NCBI RefSeq assembly: GCF_036785885.1
Contig: NC_092312.1
Span: 23,764,001 to 23,828,000 of the forward strand
Source of the DNA: Coffea arabica
Taxonomy: Eukaryota; Streptophyta; Magnoliopsida; Gentianales; Rubiaceae
Length of the DNA stretch: 64,000 nucleotides
Direction of reading: 5' to 3'
Notes under the pieces: generated by a model
Told to the model about the DNA's origin: nothing
The model's input: the letters and a program-made list of their open reading frames with translations, nothing else
The model's database searches: none
Made by a program: the position numbers and the translations under genes
Shown here: piece after piece, positions 12,101 through 24,300 of the stretch
How positions within the stretch are numbered: the first letter of the stretch is position 1
Layout of the letters: every line of letters begins with the position of its first letter

Positions 12101-14998
12101 ATTAAAAGTCATCAGTGAGTTTGTCATAATATGAGTAATTGCAAGTTTAATGCACTTGTCCCCATTTATTAGTCTTTTAATTCAGCTAATTATTTTATGT
12201 TCAAAACATTTTTGAAGCACCTGGTTTCATGTCCTATAAACTGAATTGCTGTCCTTATCTTTCCAAAGGTTCAGCTAATTATTTTATGCTCAAAACATTT
12301 TTGAAGCACCTGATTTCATGTCCCATAAACTGAATTGCTGTTCTTATCTTTCCAAAGGTTCTTGAGGGAAGATCTTACCGCTTACAACAACCTTGGGTGG
12401 GTATTGTAAACCGATCACAAGCTGATATCAACAAAAATGTGGATATGATTGCAGCAAGAAGAAGGGAGCGTGAATATTTTGCTACAAGTCCTGATTATGG
12501 GCATCTGGCCAGTAAAATGGGTTCTGAATATCTTGCAAAACTTCTTTCAAGGGTATAGACTTTGAGTTATATTTGCATAGCAGTATGTCTTGTCATTTTC
12601 ATGCTAAACGGAACCATATCAGTAAGTATTTCCATTTCAGCATCTGGAGTCTGTAATCAAGGCAAGAATACCAAGCATCACGTCATTGATTAATAAAAGC
12701 ATTGAGGAACTTGAATCTGAGATGGACCACCTTGGCAGGCCCATAGCTGTTGATGCTGGGGTGAGATTCTTTCACCCATCTTTAGTTTTGAATAAAGGAA
12801 CTACTGATCTTGTCCTGACTGCAACCTTGTGATTTCAGGCTCAGTTGTACACTATCTTGGAACTTTGCCGTGCTTTTGACAAGATATTTAAGGAGCATCT
12901 TGAGGGAGGGTATGGAATTTTTCTTTCTTTCATTTAATTTTGATTTCTGGTAGTATCAGATATGAGTTATCATCTTCTTTTCTATCTTGTTTTCATGTTA
13001 TTCAGGTTCTGTTACTTGTTAACTAGCTTGTGAGAGATTTCATGTTCTTGCTTTTCCTATTTTGAAGTGACTGTTAGCTAACTTACACTGCATTAATGTA
13101 ATTTGTCGGACTAACTGTGTGTTGTCAACACTCATAGCATGACGTTGTGGTAGGCACTTCATTACACTTTGAAAGCTTTCTATCATTGGAATGTGATTGG
13201 TAAATGTTTTGTGTTTGGAAGTGGCTAAGGACCTTCGAACAGTCATACTTGGATGGTGCAAATAATAATTGCTGGATATTGGCACCAAGCTAATTTTCTT
13301 CTTTGCAACTCATTGTTTTTTTGATGACAAGTTTGAGAGCTTTTCACTTGATATGGGTTAGTCTATTTGTTGTAGCAAACCCTACTACTAATTAAACAGC
13401 TCAAATGAGTGTCCCCAGACCCGTAAGGTCATAAAATTGGCTGGTTAGAGGTTGCTATCCGTGCATTAACTCTGTTTTATTTTTCTTTCTTTCTTGATTT
13501 CATGTTGATATTGCTCTATAATTTCTAACTTAGAGAAGAAATGTTTCGGGATTAACTCTGTTGTCCACTTTATGACTGCTATGGACTTCATTTTATCAGT
13601 CAGCTTGCTTCAATGATAAGTACGTTTAAGTGATTTTAGGCTGTAAGCATTAACACGGGATTTGTTTGTTTGGATTTTTTGTTTTTTGTGAATGTTAATA
13701 TATAAGGCTAATTAATGATTATGTTTGTGTGGTATCAATGGTCTTCGGGAATTTTGATTTAATTCCTTATGGTAGAAAAGTTTTCACCGTCTACGTTTTT
13801 TTTTGTGTTTTTATAGTGTTTCTGTTCTTAATTTTTTTATTCACTTTTACAGCCGACCGGGAGGAGATCAGATTTACGGAGTTTTTGACAACAAGCTCCC
13901 TGCCGCATTGAAAAAGCTGCCTTTTGACCGACATCTATCGATACAAAATGTTAGGAAAGTTGTCTCAGAGGCTGATGGTTACCAACCACACTTGATTGCC
14001 CCTGAGCAAGGTTATCGACGGCTGATTGAGGGAGCTTTAAACTATTTCAGAGGCCCAGCTGAAGCTTCTGTGGATGCTGTAGGTTAATCTCTTGATGCTT
14101 GTAGACTTTTGCATCGTCTCTCTGAAATCTCTTCTAGCGTCCTAACTCTCCAAGAAAACATTTTCTAGGTTCACTTTGTCCTCAAGGAACTTGTGAGGAG
14201 GTCAGTTGGAGAATGCCAGGTTAGAACAATATACATTTCATTCCGAGTGCCCTTTTTCGTCTAGCTTACGTGGTTAATTTGGGTTGCCTTTGACCTTTGA
14301 ATTATGGTGGGACAGGAGTTGAAACGATTTCCAAGTTTGCAATCCACAATAGCTGCAGCAGCCAATGAGGCGTTGGAGAGGTTCCGAGAGGAAAGCAAGA
14401 AGACTGTAGTCAGACTGGTGGACATGGAATCTTCGTACTTGACCGTGGATTTCTTCAGGAGACTTCCTCAGGAAGTGGAAAAGGCAGGTAATGTAGCTGG
14501 GGCTAATGCAGCTGCTGCCACAAATATCGATCGCTATGCGGAAGGTCATTTTAGGAGGATTGGATCAAATGTATCATCTTACATCAGTATGGTGTCCGAG
14601 ACACTCAAGAATACTATTCCAAAGGCTGTGGTTTATTGTCAAGTTAAAGAGGCAAAGCAATGTTTGTTAAATCACTTCTACACACAAATTGGAAAGAGAG
14701 AGGTTTGTTGACTCATCCCTAGAGAATTTTTATGTGGAACCCATAGCTCAAAGTTTATTTAGGTGATTTGTGGCAGAGTGTAGCTTGATTACTTAACCAA
14801 CAAGCTTTACAAATCTTGAGCTATTTTCGATATGGGTTATGGCACTTGACTCGGTTTGTGATATTGCAGGGTAAGCAGCTTGCGGATTTATTGGATGAAG
14901 ATCCAGCATTGATGGAGAGGAGAGTGGAATGTGCAAAAAGGCTTGAATTGTACAAGAAAGCCAGGGATGAAATTGATTCTGTGGCATGGGCTAGATGA
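9107..14998 (+). CDS. DRP1E: dynamin-related protein 1 (DRP1E type)
   Basis: Fifteen exons: 9107-9247, 9590-9653, 9795-9902, 10128-10229, 10845-10895, 10988-11049, 11654-11744, 11857-11921, 12358-12552, 12641-12760, 12839-12909, 13853-14078, 14169-14219, 14316-14702 and 14870-14998. They sum to 1863 bases, a 620-aa protein, the usual DRP1 length. The GTPase domain shows the P-loop GGQSSGKSS (residues 45-53), DLPG (146-149) and TKLD (215-218). The middle domain and the C-terminal GTPase effector domain (ending [11 protein letters not shown]) follow. There is no PH or proline-rich domain, as in the plant DRP1 (phragmoplastin) family. These GTPases assemble on membranes at the cell plate and plasma membrane and act in cytokinesis and endocytosis. 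The N terminus [18 protein letters not shown] favours DRP1E over DRP1C. ATG 9107 is chosen over 9092 by homology. Confidence 0.93.
12182..12358 (+). repeat. 89-bp tandem duplication that includes a splice acceptor
   Basis: TCAGCTAATTATTTTATG starts at 12182 and again at 12271, and each copy ends in TCTTTCCAAAGGTTC. The two copies differ at only a few bases. The second copy supplies the acceptor of DRP1E exon 9 (12357/12358). The first supplies an identical decoy at about 12268/12269. Confidence 0.9.
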
Positions 14999-16160
14999 TG
15001 ACGAGAGCGATGATGCATGTTGGAGATGTTTTGTGATATAATACAACTGGATGCGCGGTTCAGACTACTGATTGTTGGGTCATTTGAGAGCTGATAATTC
15101 TTTTTGGTGGAACAATTTATTCCTAGACTATGGTTTGCTGGATTATTAGTAGGTTTTGTTTGTTTTACCATGTTACCTACATTAGTGTGAATACAAGCTG
15201 GTATTCCACATCTGCTTGTGGGATCTGTAGTCTTGCTTTCTTTGAACTACTTTCGGTATATATGTTATGGTTTGAATTACTCAAAAGAAAAGTATGAAAG
15301 AAATTGCTTGACATATCTATAATGATCGAAAACAACTTATAAAGTATGGATATGGAAATCATCAATTCCATGTAGCATTGATTTGTAACCTGTTAATATA
15401 TTGTTGTGCTTTTTTATTTGAGTTTTGGCAAGACTGCAGAGAGTGACAGAGAAAAAGCACCAGCTGCTAAGACACATATCCTCAATGGTAGACTGAATTA
15501 ATTGCTAATTCAACTCTTCCAGCTTTTGGGCTGGTGGTTAAGGGTTTGGTGGGGTGGGAGGCAAGGTTCAAACAAACATTGAAGCTTGCCTCCCACCGAT
15601 TGTTATATTATGTGATTCTCTAAAAATTCAGACAGGTGTGTAATACATTCGTCTGATCTGATGATTGTACAGTTTTCGTCGGTTCTTTTATTAGTCCAGT
15701 TGTACTCCTCTTTAGAACAGATTAAAGTAGGAATAGATGTAAAATAAACTATTATCGACTGTCTGGAAAAAAAAAAATTCAACTCTTTGAGTGTTGTTAC
15801 TGCCATATCAGGTGGAATTGATTAGCATGTGGTGTGCGGTAGGGCAGCGGGTACAATATTTTGATACGTAGACGTTAAAAACAAATTTTCCCATGAGAAC
15901 AAGAGGGGAAGGGGAAGGGCTGGAGGGTTGGAGCCATCCTTCAAGAAAACCGCCATACGAAGTTATACTTTAAATCAGTCATAAAAATGACCCATCAGTG
16001 TATGGAAAGTTCTTGTGGGAAAGATTCAGAGAGATTCCCACAGAAAAGAATGGAAAAAGTAAGACAATTAAACCATGTGTGCTAGTATGAGATTCAGAAA
16101 CATTCCCACAGAAAAGAATGGAAAAAAATTGGCCAGCAGATTTAGTGATCTTCACCCACT
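14999..16160. other. convergent 3' ends of DRP1E and HAD phosphatase A
   Basis: Includes the DRP1E 3' UTR and the SINE-like segment listed separately. There is also a 37-bp imperfect direct repeat (AGATTCAGAGAGATTCCCAC at about 16023 and a copy at about 16089). No coding sequence. Confidence 0.5.
15516..15620 (+). mobile_element. possible tRNA-derived SINE fragment
   Basis: GGGCTGGTGGTTAAGGG resembles a pol III A box, and AAGGTTCAAAC about 40 bases later resembles a B box. The segment also has a short GGGAGGCAAG...CTTGCCTCCC inverted repeat. No target duplication was identified, so this is a weak call. Confidence 0.3.
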
Positions 16161-18780
16161 CTAATTCCTCTCTAGTCCTTCCAAGGCCCCCCACAACTTT
16201 GGATCCTGAAAATCGTTGATAACAAAAGTAGCCCCTGCCTCGATCAATAGCTTCCTTGGGTTTCTTGTGGCTACACCTACCACTGGCATCCCAGCTGAAA
16301 CCCCAGCTCTTGTACCCGATACAGAATCCTTCAAGGAACAGGAAAAAATGTCAAGCTTCTGAACCATTATTACGAAAAATTGCTAAAGGAATGCCTAATT
16401 TTTTGAACATAATGGTTGGATGGAAGGTCCAAGCCTGACCTCAAAAGCAAATGCATGTTCAGGTGCAATTCTAAGTGCATCAAGAGCGTTCAGGTAGGGG
16501 TCAGGGAAAGGCTTTGCCCGTTCACATTCACTTCCAATAACTAGTAGTTCAAAGAAACTGGCAAGTCCCACCATAGAAATCATTAGCTCAGCATTTGGTC
16601 GTGGAGCATTAGTAACCGCAGCTCGCTTCAGACCACGATCCTCAATCCATTTGCACAACTTGTCAAGGCCATTAACAGGTTTTAGTTGTTCTGATGCCAA
16701 TCTACATGTTACAAAAGAATCAAGGACATCATGCGTCAAAATTTTGTACCACACTTGGCTGTGCCATATATACTGGAATTTCAAAGTAAAGATTAATCCA
16801 TATTTTTGGGTCCTAGGAACAGAAAGCAACCTTGATGATGGTTGTAAATATAGTTGGAAGGTCACATACACAGAATACGGATCATTGAAACAACTTAAAT
16901 TCTTTCTTTATGTTACAAACTCCTGGAAGTTCCATTAGGACTTCGACATCAGTCTCAAATGGCTCAAATTTCTTGAAGGTCCAGAATATGGTGCTTCACC
17001 TACTAGTTTGTGCAAACGCTGTTTAAAGACATTTTTGGTGACATGCAGTGTCTCTTGTTATCTTAGTTGTAAGGATCTAACATAGCAATTCAGTCTAGTT
17101 ATACCTGCGAAACATCTGCTCTTTATCCTCCATAAATTTCATGGCTCTATCAAAGTCCCAGTCTGGAAAGAGGACGTGACAGAGTTCATCATTATGCATG
17201 CCGCTAATATTTTTTATGAAAAAATCTTCCGTTAGTGGCTGTCCTCCATTGAAACCTACCTGTCATACATTGTTAAAAACTTTCTGAAGAACCTTTGGCA
17301 ACATTTATTAACTTCCAACTGACAAAGCAAAACATGGAAAAATAAGATTTGTTAAGTTAAATAGAAAAAACAACCTCTTGAAGCATTTCTCTGAAGGCAT
17401 AGTAGTGGATAGGATCTGAATCGCACAATGTACCATCAATGTCAAACAGCATCGCTTCCAAAGGAGCGACAACAGGGAGAGTACTCTTGCTTCACAAACA
17501 TGGAAATTTTGTTAGTGCTGCTAAAAAAATTCATCTCAAGAATTATGAAACACCTAGATGTAGAACATAGCAAGCACGCTACTAGGAGGCATATATTTGT
17601 GGTGGAATACTGAGCAACAGGCTAATGCGAAACATGACCTTCTCTACAGAAATTTCTTATTAAGCTAAATGTGATCAAAATGCACATATGCAAGGCAGAA
17701 AGATGCATAAAAGGAAGGATCGGCTACTGATTCTCCATAAAGGATGTATGAAAGTCGTTTGCTCACCAAAATCTCCTGACAAGTTTTAGTGTTTGTCAAG
17801 GGATAAAACAATAGCTTCTGGATGATTTTGCAGCTTTCTGCAAACATTTTTACTTAGTTGATGAATGTTTACTAGCACAACCTTTCAAAGTTCTCTCCAT
17901 ATTATTTATCACATCCTGAAGTATAAGAAACTGTAAATGTCTCTAAGAATGAAACTGAAATGCGCCCTTAGCAATGTATATACATTCCAGAGTTTTCTCT
18001 AGGAAGATGAATGGTAATCTGTTATTGGTAGAGCATCATTTCAGCATTATTAACATTAAACTTCACAGTATTGGGCAAGTAGAATTCCAATGAAAATGGT
18101 AATTGTACTGCAAATGACAGGCGGCACTATGACAAAGGATCAATCTCTTTTGCCTTGCTTGACTATAGTGTACTTTGAATTGCAATCCAACTCTCCGTTT
18201 TCTTTTGTTTAGGAATTTTTTTCCCATACCATATTTGTTAATAACCTGATGCAGTTGATTCACATACTTTACCAAGGAGGTGATAGAACCTACGATTTTA
18301 TGGAATAGAAAAAGATAACAGATGAAATATAGCGCCAGAAATGGGCCGCAAACAAAACAAGATTTCCTTTTCCTTCGACGAAATTTATCTCTGTATCCAA
18401 GTATATCGTATAGATATCTTGGAGGCTCCTATTTGAGACCGCATTCAAATAAAAAAAAAAAATCATAAACACTAGTCCAACCATTAATAGCCAATTGCGT
18501 TCCTCAAGGACAGAAGAATAGATTAGCAGAAGCGGGGGAAAAAAAAAGAAAAGAAAAGAAAGAAAGAAAGAGCATCATCATAATATGCAGTGAATTACCT
18601 TTGCACTGGGAATTGGGAAAGCGATTCACTGGGCATCCGAGCCCGCGGAGCAATACTTGTAGTGGGACTCCTGGAAAACCTTTTAGTACTAATGATTCTG
18701 CAAAACGGTCTAGCGCATGGGTGGTTGTTGGATGTAGCAGGGGCTGATGAGAAAATACGATTGCCAATCAGACTTGGCAT
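16161..18780 (-). CDS. HAD-superfamily sugar-phosphate phosphatase, SGPP-like, copy A
   Basis: Five exons on the minus strand: 18780-18599, 17489-17375, 17259-17105, 16701-16440 and 16328-16161. They total 882 bases, 293 aa. HAD motif I is FDIDGTLCDSDP (nucleophile Asp77, acid/base Asp79). Motif II is AAVTNAP, motif III the lysine in RAKPFPDPYL, and motif IV the acidic pair in FEDSVSG. All catalytic positions are present. The body matches Arabidopsis SGPP, a broad sugar-phosphate phosphatase of the HAD family. Residues 1-60 are rich in Ser, Arg and Pro with few acidic residues, which suggests a plastid transit peptide that Arabidopsis SGPP lacks. The second copy lies just upstream in the same orientation with identical intron positions. 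Confidence 0.88.
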
Positions 18781-19803
18781 ACTCCCAACTGATGAAATGT
18801 CCGAAACTCACCCTTCCTTCCTTCCTCTTCTTCTGACAGTTTATCTGGGGTTGTGTGTGCTAGACGGTCAGACAGATCCAAGAATTCTGTTAAAGCTAGC
18901 TCACACCAGAAATGATTCTAGTGGTTCTTGTAAACGCTATGGTATAATCCACGGCATACTGTTTAAAGAATAGTCCTAACCATATTAGGGAAGGGCTTTG
19001 GAGGAGAACCAGGGGCTCACGATTACATGCTTGATATCCCTACTAACTAAAATGGATATTGAGGATAGCATCTTGCATATGGCTGGCTGGGGAGAGTTAG
19101 AACAGTAGACAACAGAGCCCGTTACGAATTGAAAAATATTCTATGTTGAATAATGAAATGTTAGTCTAGAGACAGTAACAAGTCGAGTTGAATTCGAGTT
19201 TGAACATATTTGATCTAGTACGAGTTTGACGAGTAATACATTTTGTATGTATGAGCTCTATTTGTATAATATTTTTTGGAGGTCGAACTTACAAAATGCT
19301 CAAAAAGTTTATCAAAAATGGACTGGATTTATCAAAAAGAGTGGAATTTATGGATAGGGACTGGTTTGATTAGAGAAGCTGAATGAGAATAAAGTCCTGC
19401 AACTGATAGCAGTGTCTTGGCAATCATTGGCCCTCCCAAGTGACCGAAAAGTCTTGCGGCTGTGTGATGTTATGAAACCTTTACTGGAAGACCATCCCAG
19501 GTATGGCCTGTAATTGCCTTCGACCTCTTAACAGATTGTTAAAATTCCAAAATGAGAAAAATTACAAGCGCAACTGCTCGTAACATTTTCACATGAGCTT
19601 GAGTTTTATCCAGAAAGCCACATGATGAAAAAGCTTAAATTTGGACCGAGTACAACAATTGTGTACAGTCACCACATACATTGAAAAAGTACTTGGGGAA
19701 CACTTCCTTGCTCAAAACCAGCTCAGGAGAGAAAAAAATTCACGAAAATATAGCCAAGTAACTGGCAGTCAAGTTCAACATGTTTATTCGAGTGTGCAAC
19801 CTT
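18781..19803. other. spacer between the two HAD genes
   Basis: Should contain the promoter of copy A and the 3' UTR of copy B. From 19180 to 19290 there is a GAGTCGAG-type stretch that looks like decayed hAT-like element DNA. A (GAAA)n-rich tract lies just inside copy A intron 1 (18545-18572). No further gene. Confidence 0.45.
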
Positions 19804-21425
19804 TTAGCAGCCCAGATTCCTGTCAAGCTCTTTCAGAGCCCCCCACAAGTTCGCGTCTTCAAAATCTGTGACAACCAAAGTAGCTCCTGCCGCTTTCAAT
19901 AGTTTTTCTGGGTTTCTTGAAGCTATAGCTACCACTGGCATCCCTGCTGCAACCCCCGCTTTCACTCCAGATGCAGAATCCTGCGAAGGAACACAGAAAA
20001 AATATCAGACTTGTTCAAGATTGCCGTTCAAAAGTATCCGAGGAGAACATAATTGATCTTATGAACCAAGTGGGGTTGAGAGCAATCCTAAGCCTAACCT
20101 CAACCACAAAAGCATGTTCTCGGGCAACTTTAAGATGTTCAACGGCCTTCAAGTAGGGGTCAGGAAAAGGTTTTGCTCGCTCACATTCACTTCCAAGGAC
20201 TATGAGTTCGAAGAAATCATCAAGGCCTAACATTGATATTATCAGCTCAGCAGATTCTTTTGGAGCATTAGTGACTGCAGCTCGCTTCAGACCACGTTCT
20301 CCAATCCATTTGCATAACTTGTCAAGACCATTAACTGGTTTCAATTGTTCTGGTGCCAACCTGTATGTTACCAGCAAATTATGCTTATCATGGATTCTCT
20401 CGTATATTGTACTTTCTCTTGCCAAAATATGTTCAAAAAAGTAACTTCCTGTCACTCATCATTGGCACCTAATGAAATTAACAAGTTCCATATAATGATA
20501 AAGAAATCAGCTGGCATTCCTAACCTGATAAAACCACTGAGCATCTCACACTAATTGGGCCGATACTTTTTGTTCAGACCATCTTATGAGTTACTAGCAT
20601 TTTAGAAGCAGTTAAGCCAAATGGTACCTTCGAAACATAGCCTCCTTGTCGTCCATGAATTTCATGGCTCTATCAAAATCCCAATCTGGAAAGAGAAGAT
20701 GACAGAGTTCATCATTATGCAAGCCATTCATTCTTTTAATGAAAATTTCCTCAGTTATCGGCTGCCCTCCGTTGTAACCTACCTGCAATAGATTTATCTT
20801 TACGTAAGTTGGACTTTAGGTAGCAATTTAAGATTCCCAGTTGACAAAGAGAAATGTACAAAAGAAACTTCAGGGAGTAAAAAGAAGAATATTCAACCTC
20901 TTGAAGCATTTCTCTGAAGGCATAATAGTGGATGGGGACTGAATCACATAGGGTGCCATCGATGTCAAACAGTATTGCTTCCAGGGGATCACGTACAGAT
21001 AGAGCATTCTTGCTTCAAAAACATTCAACTCTTGTTAATTAAAAGCTTAATTCATTGAATACGAAACACCTAAGATGCACGACATGAAAAGCACAGCTCA
21101 AGAATCAAGAACAGACAAGAAAAAGGAAAAAGCACTACACGTTATAGAGAATCAAACCCCCACCCCCCGGCCCCTCCCCGCTTCTCAAGTTCCACCCCCC
21201 CTCCTCTGACCCGCAAAAGAAAAAGAAAAGAAAAGAATCAATCACCAATCACCATTGCAGTGTTTGAGAAGTTAATTCACTGGAAATCCGGGCCCGAGCA
21301 GCAACACTTGTAAGACGGATACAGGAACCAGAAAAATTTTTGCAAAATGGCCTCGAATGCGAAAGGATCTTGGATACATCAGTAGAGATTGATGAGAAAA
21401 CTTGATTACCAGCCAGAGTTGGCAT
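19804..21425 (-). CDS. HAD-superfamily sugar-phosphate phosphatase, SGPP-like, copy B
   Basis: Five exons: 21425-21253, 21012-20898, 20782-20628, 20360-20099 and 19980-19804, again 882 bases and 293 aa. Exons 2, 3 and 4 have exactly the lengths of copy A (115, 155 and 262). HAD motif I is FDIDGTLCDSVP (Asp74 and Asp76), motif II AAVTNAP, motif III the Lys of RAKPFPDPYL, and motif IV VEDSASG. The residue two after motif I Cys-Asp-Ser differs from copy A (Val for Asp) and the C terminus is three residues longer (ending RNLGC). The N-terminal 57 residues are Ser/Thr/Arg-rich and poorly matched to copy A, though the overall layout is that of a plastid transit peptide. It arose by tandem duplication. 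Confidence 0.88.
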
Positions 21426-22560
21426 TCTCTGAAGTCCAGGTGATGAAAAATACTCGATTCTTTAGCAGGTAGGGAGGGGGAATTAGTTGAAACTTGAAAC
21501 TAAACTCTCTTCCCTGTCTGTGTCTTTGCTACTCTACTGTTTTGACTCTCCTTGTGGTTGATTTGTTTGTCGTCCGAGACACTCGGGACCCAAGACTTTG
21601 GGCAAATGACTCCTGATTCAAGAAATTGTTCTCGTTTTTCACCCGGGGGGGGGGGGGGGGGTGTTTTTCTTCTTTATAGCAATATTCAGTTGTATAATTC
21701 AAAAGGTGGGATTAAATAATGAGCTTGGATAACAAATTTTTTAGCATGGCAAACAGGATAGGTCCAAGGTCCAGTCACCATTAATGATTCATCCATCCAA
21801 TGTTCCTAAAGATGTGTAGAATGTTACTAACACAAATAAATCATGACAAACAACTTATGAATCTCTTAGATAGGAGTGTAAGAAGTAGGTATCATTCAAG
21901 ACAAATGGTACCTGGATTTGATTTATGCCACAAAAAATTGTACTGCACCTTCTCCACACCAAATAAATCACTGAGTTTTAGCTAAGTGATCACCAAAAAA
22001 AGACTAAATCCTTCTTTAGAAACTCAATGGAAAAAATTCAAATGAGATGTCCCTCTAGTCTAATCAAATTTATATACTTGCTAGCCCCTTACATAATTTC
22101 TTTAAACTCCCTCTCCCATAGAACGCGCTAAATGATCATACGTTTTTCAACTTTTCCTGATAGGTCACCCCGTCGATCTTGCCAAATCTGTGAATTTTCT
22201 TTTCACTAGCATACAGGAATAATTCGCGAATCAGTCAAATTTTTGCAGCTATCCTTTCTTTTTCTTTTTCTTTTTTTAAGATAAAAGCATGACTATAACA
22301 AGTTGTGTTGTGTGCTGATTCCCCTTCCGTGTGAAAAAGAATCTTTAACAAGAATGTCTTCACCTTGGACTTGTCTTGCTCCTGTTCGTCCGTCACCTGC
22401 CAGGTCCTACCTAAGGCACTAGATGATTGATTCATGATACCCTGCGTGTGTAGAGCTTCTTTTTTTTGGGTAGGAATGGGAGAAAGTGATGGTATAATAA
22501 TTTGTTGGCCGGGTCTATCTTAGTTAACTACTAACAAATATGTCAAAACAAATGCTGCAT
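21426..22560. other. upstream region of HAD copy B and intergenic DNA
   Basis: Contains the promoter of copy B, a 17-base G run, and otherwise unremarkable AT-rich DNA. ORFs here are short and without family resemblance. Confidence 0.45.
21645..21661 (+). repeat. homopolymer run of 17 G
   Basis: Uninterrupted G17 about 220 bases upstream of the copy B start codon. Length in such runs is error-prone in sequencing. Confidence 0.95.
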
Positions 22561-22568
22561 ACTCAAAT

Positions 22569-23097
22569 TAGGGGTGCCAATCGGCCCTGGTAAGTTGGGT
22601 TTTGAAATGTCCAAACTCAGCTTACAACATCAAAATGGCCTTTCGGACTTTTAGGCTTTAGGTTTTACAAAGTTCATGCTCAACTCATAAAAAAATTAGA
22701 ACTTTGGACCTAATTTGGGCGTGGTTCAAGCTTACAATTAATCCATAATTATATTTTTCTTTCATATAACTAATCCATAATTATATATTATATGTATGTA
22801 TATAATATTTATCTTGTTTTACCATTATATGCAAATTACAAATTTTGTATGCAATAATAAATATTATTATTAATCAATATACATCATTACAAATTAAAAA
22901 AAAATACACTTATATGCTTAATTATTTGGGCAGTGCTTTATTCGAGTTGAGCCTTATTAAATTCAAACTCGGCTCACAATTCAATTGGATCTTATTTTGA
23001 GACCCAAGCTTAACCCATTCCAATCACATGTAAGGTTCAATCCTAACTTTTTTTTATTGGGACCGATTGGATTGGCTCGATCCCATTGACAATCCTA
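22569..23097. mobile_element. non-autonomous hAT-like element (529 bp)
   Basis: Left end TAGGGGTGCCAATCGG and right end CCCATTGACAATCCTA form a degenerate terminal inverted repeat typical of plant hAT MITEs. The interior is AT-rich, with GG(C/T)TC-type motifs near both ends. The flanking octamers agree at only 5 of 8 bases, so the target duplication is weak. No transposase. Confidence 0.6.
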
Positions 23098-23291
23098 ACT
23101 ATACTGGTGGTTAATTATTAATTATAGAGACTTAAAGATGAATTAGAATGAGTATCAAAATTAAGAAAAACTCTACACACATGTTTCCCTCTGTTCATGA
23201 ACGCTAGTAGGATCTCGATCTCTTAGAGTGATGGTTTTACAATTTGTAATTAGTGCTCTGGCTATGGAGGTACTTCACATATATTAACAAC

Positions 23292-23842
23292 TAGAGCTTT
23301 TAACCAACTGAGTTGTTTGTGAATGTGTTCGTGTTTGGTTTGTCAGAATTTGAAAAAAAAAACTCAATAATTTAATAAATGAATCGAGTTTGAACACAAT
23401 ATTAGGCTCATTTCATAATCAAACCGAACACGAACCTGTTCATGAACACATATATAATTATAAATATAAATAAATTTAATATTATTAAATATATGTTATA
23501 TTTTAATGAAAAGTAATTATGAATAAATTAGCATAATTTATTTTTTAAAAATCAATAAATACAATTAAATTATTTAAAATAATGTATTATTTATTAAAAA
23601 TATAATTAAAATCATTTTCAAAATCAAATTCGAGTTCAAGGCTCGAGTTCGAATTCGACTCGCATAGTTTAACGAGCCAGACTTGAGTTTGAATTCAAAT
23701 ATTTATATAAATAAACGAATCGAATTCAAATAGTATTTATAATTCGTTAATATTCGAGTCGAACTCCAACCATGTTCGTATAATATACAAACAGAACCTG
23801 AACACCAAGCTGTGGACTTGATTTGGCTTGTTAAAAGCTCTA
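23292..23842. mobile_element. non-autonomous hAT element with perfect 8-bp target duplication
   Basis: The ends are TAGAGCTTTTAACCAA and TTGTTAAAAGCTCTA, a 12-bp perfect terminal inverted repeat. Both sides carry TTAACAAC (23284-23291 and 23843-23850), an exact 8-bp duplication as hAT transposases make. The interior is AT-rich with repeated TTCGAGTTCGAATTCGA-like motifs and codes for nothing. The intact duplication suggests a fairly recent insertion. Confidence 0.9.
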
Positions 23843-24164
23843 TTAACAACTAATATGAATCTATCAATCGTGCATGTACTAGATTCACGCTTAATCATAT
23901 ACACGTGTAATCACAATCTACCATCCCCAATTTTGGAGACATGCATATTGCTCCCATGCTTGACTATCTTGACATTAAAAATCCTTAGCCCACCCACGTT
24001 TTGTAATTGAGCAGAGGATGTCCCTCTTCCCTTTGTACCAAAAAAAAAAAACCTAAGCCCATAAGTAATGTGATGGAAATGACTTCAAAGTCTTCAATAC
24101 GGCTTGAAGCACAAGAACTTTCATGGTGCGTAGGCGTTTCAGCGGACTAAATACAAAAACAAAC

Positions 24165-24300
24165 TAGCCCTAGTAGCGAGCTTGGCTGGTAACCATATGT
24201 GGTGGTATCCAAAAGCTCATTAGTTCGAATCCCGCTATGGTATGACGCTTGCATCCTTGGGCAGGATTCTGCAAGTCAGAAGTCAGGAGGTGGATTAGTC
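24165..24300 (+). mobile_element. probable tRNA-derived SINE
   Basis: TAGCGAGCTTGGCTGGTAAC resembles a pol III A box, and AGTTCGAATCCC about 35 bases later is a good B box. This is the arrangement of a tRNA-related SINE head. The 3' end is obscured by the adjoining duplicated segment. Confidence 0.45.
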
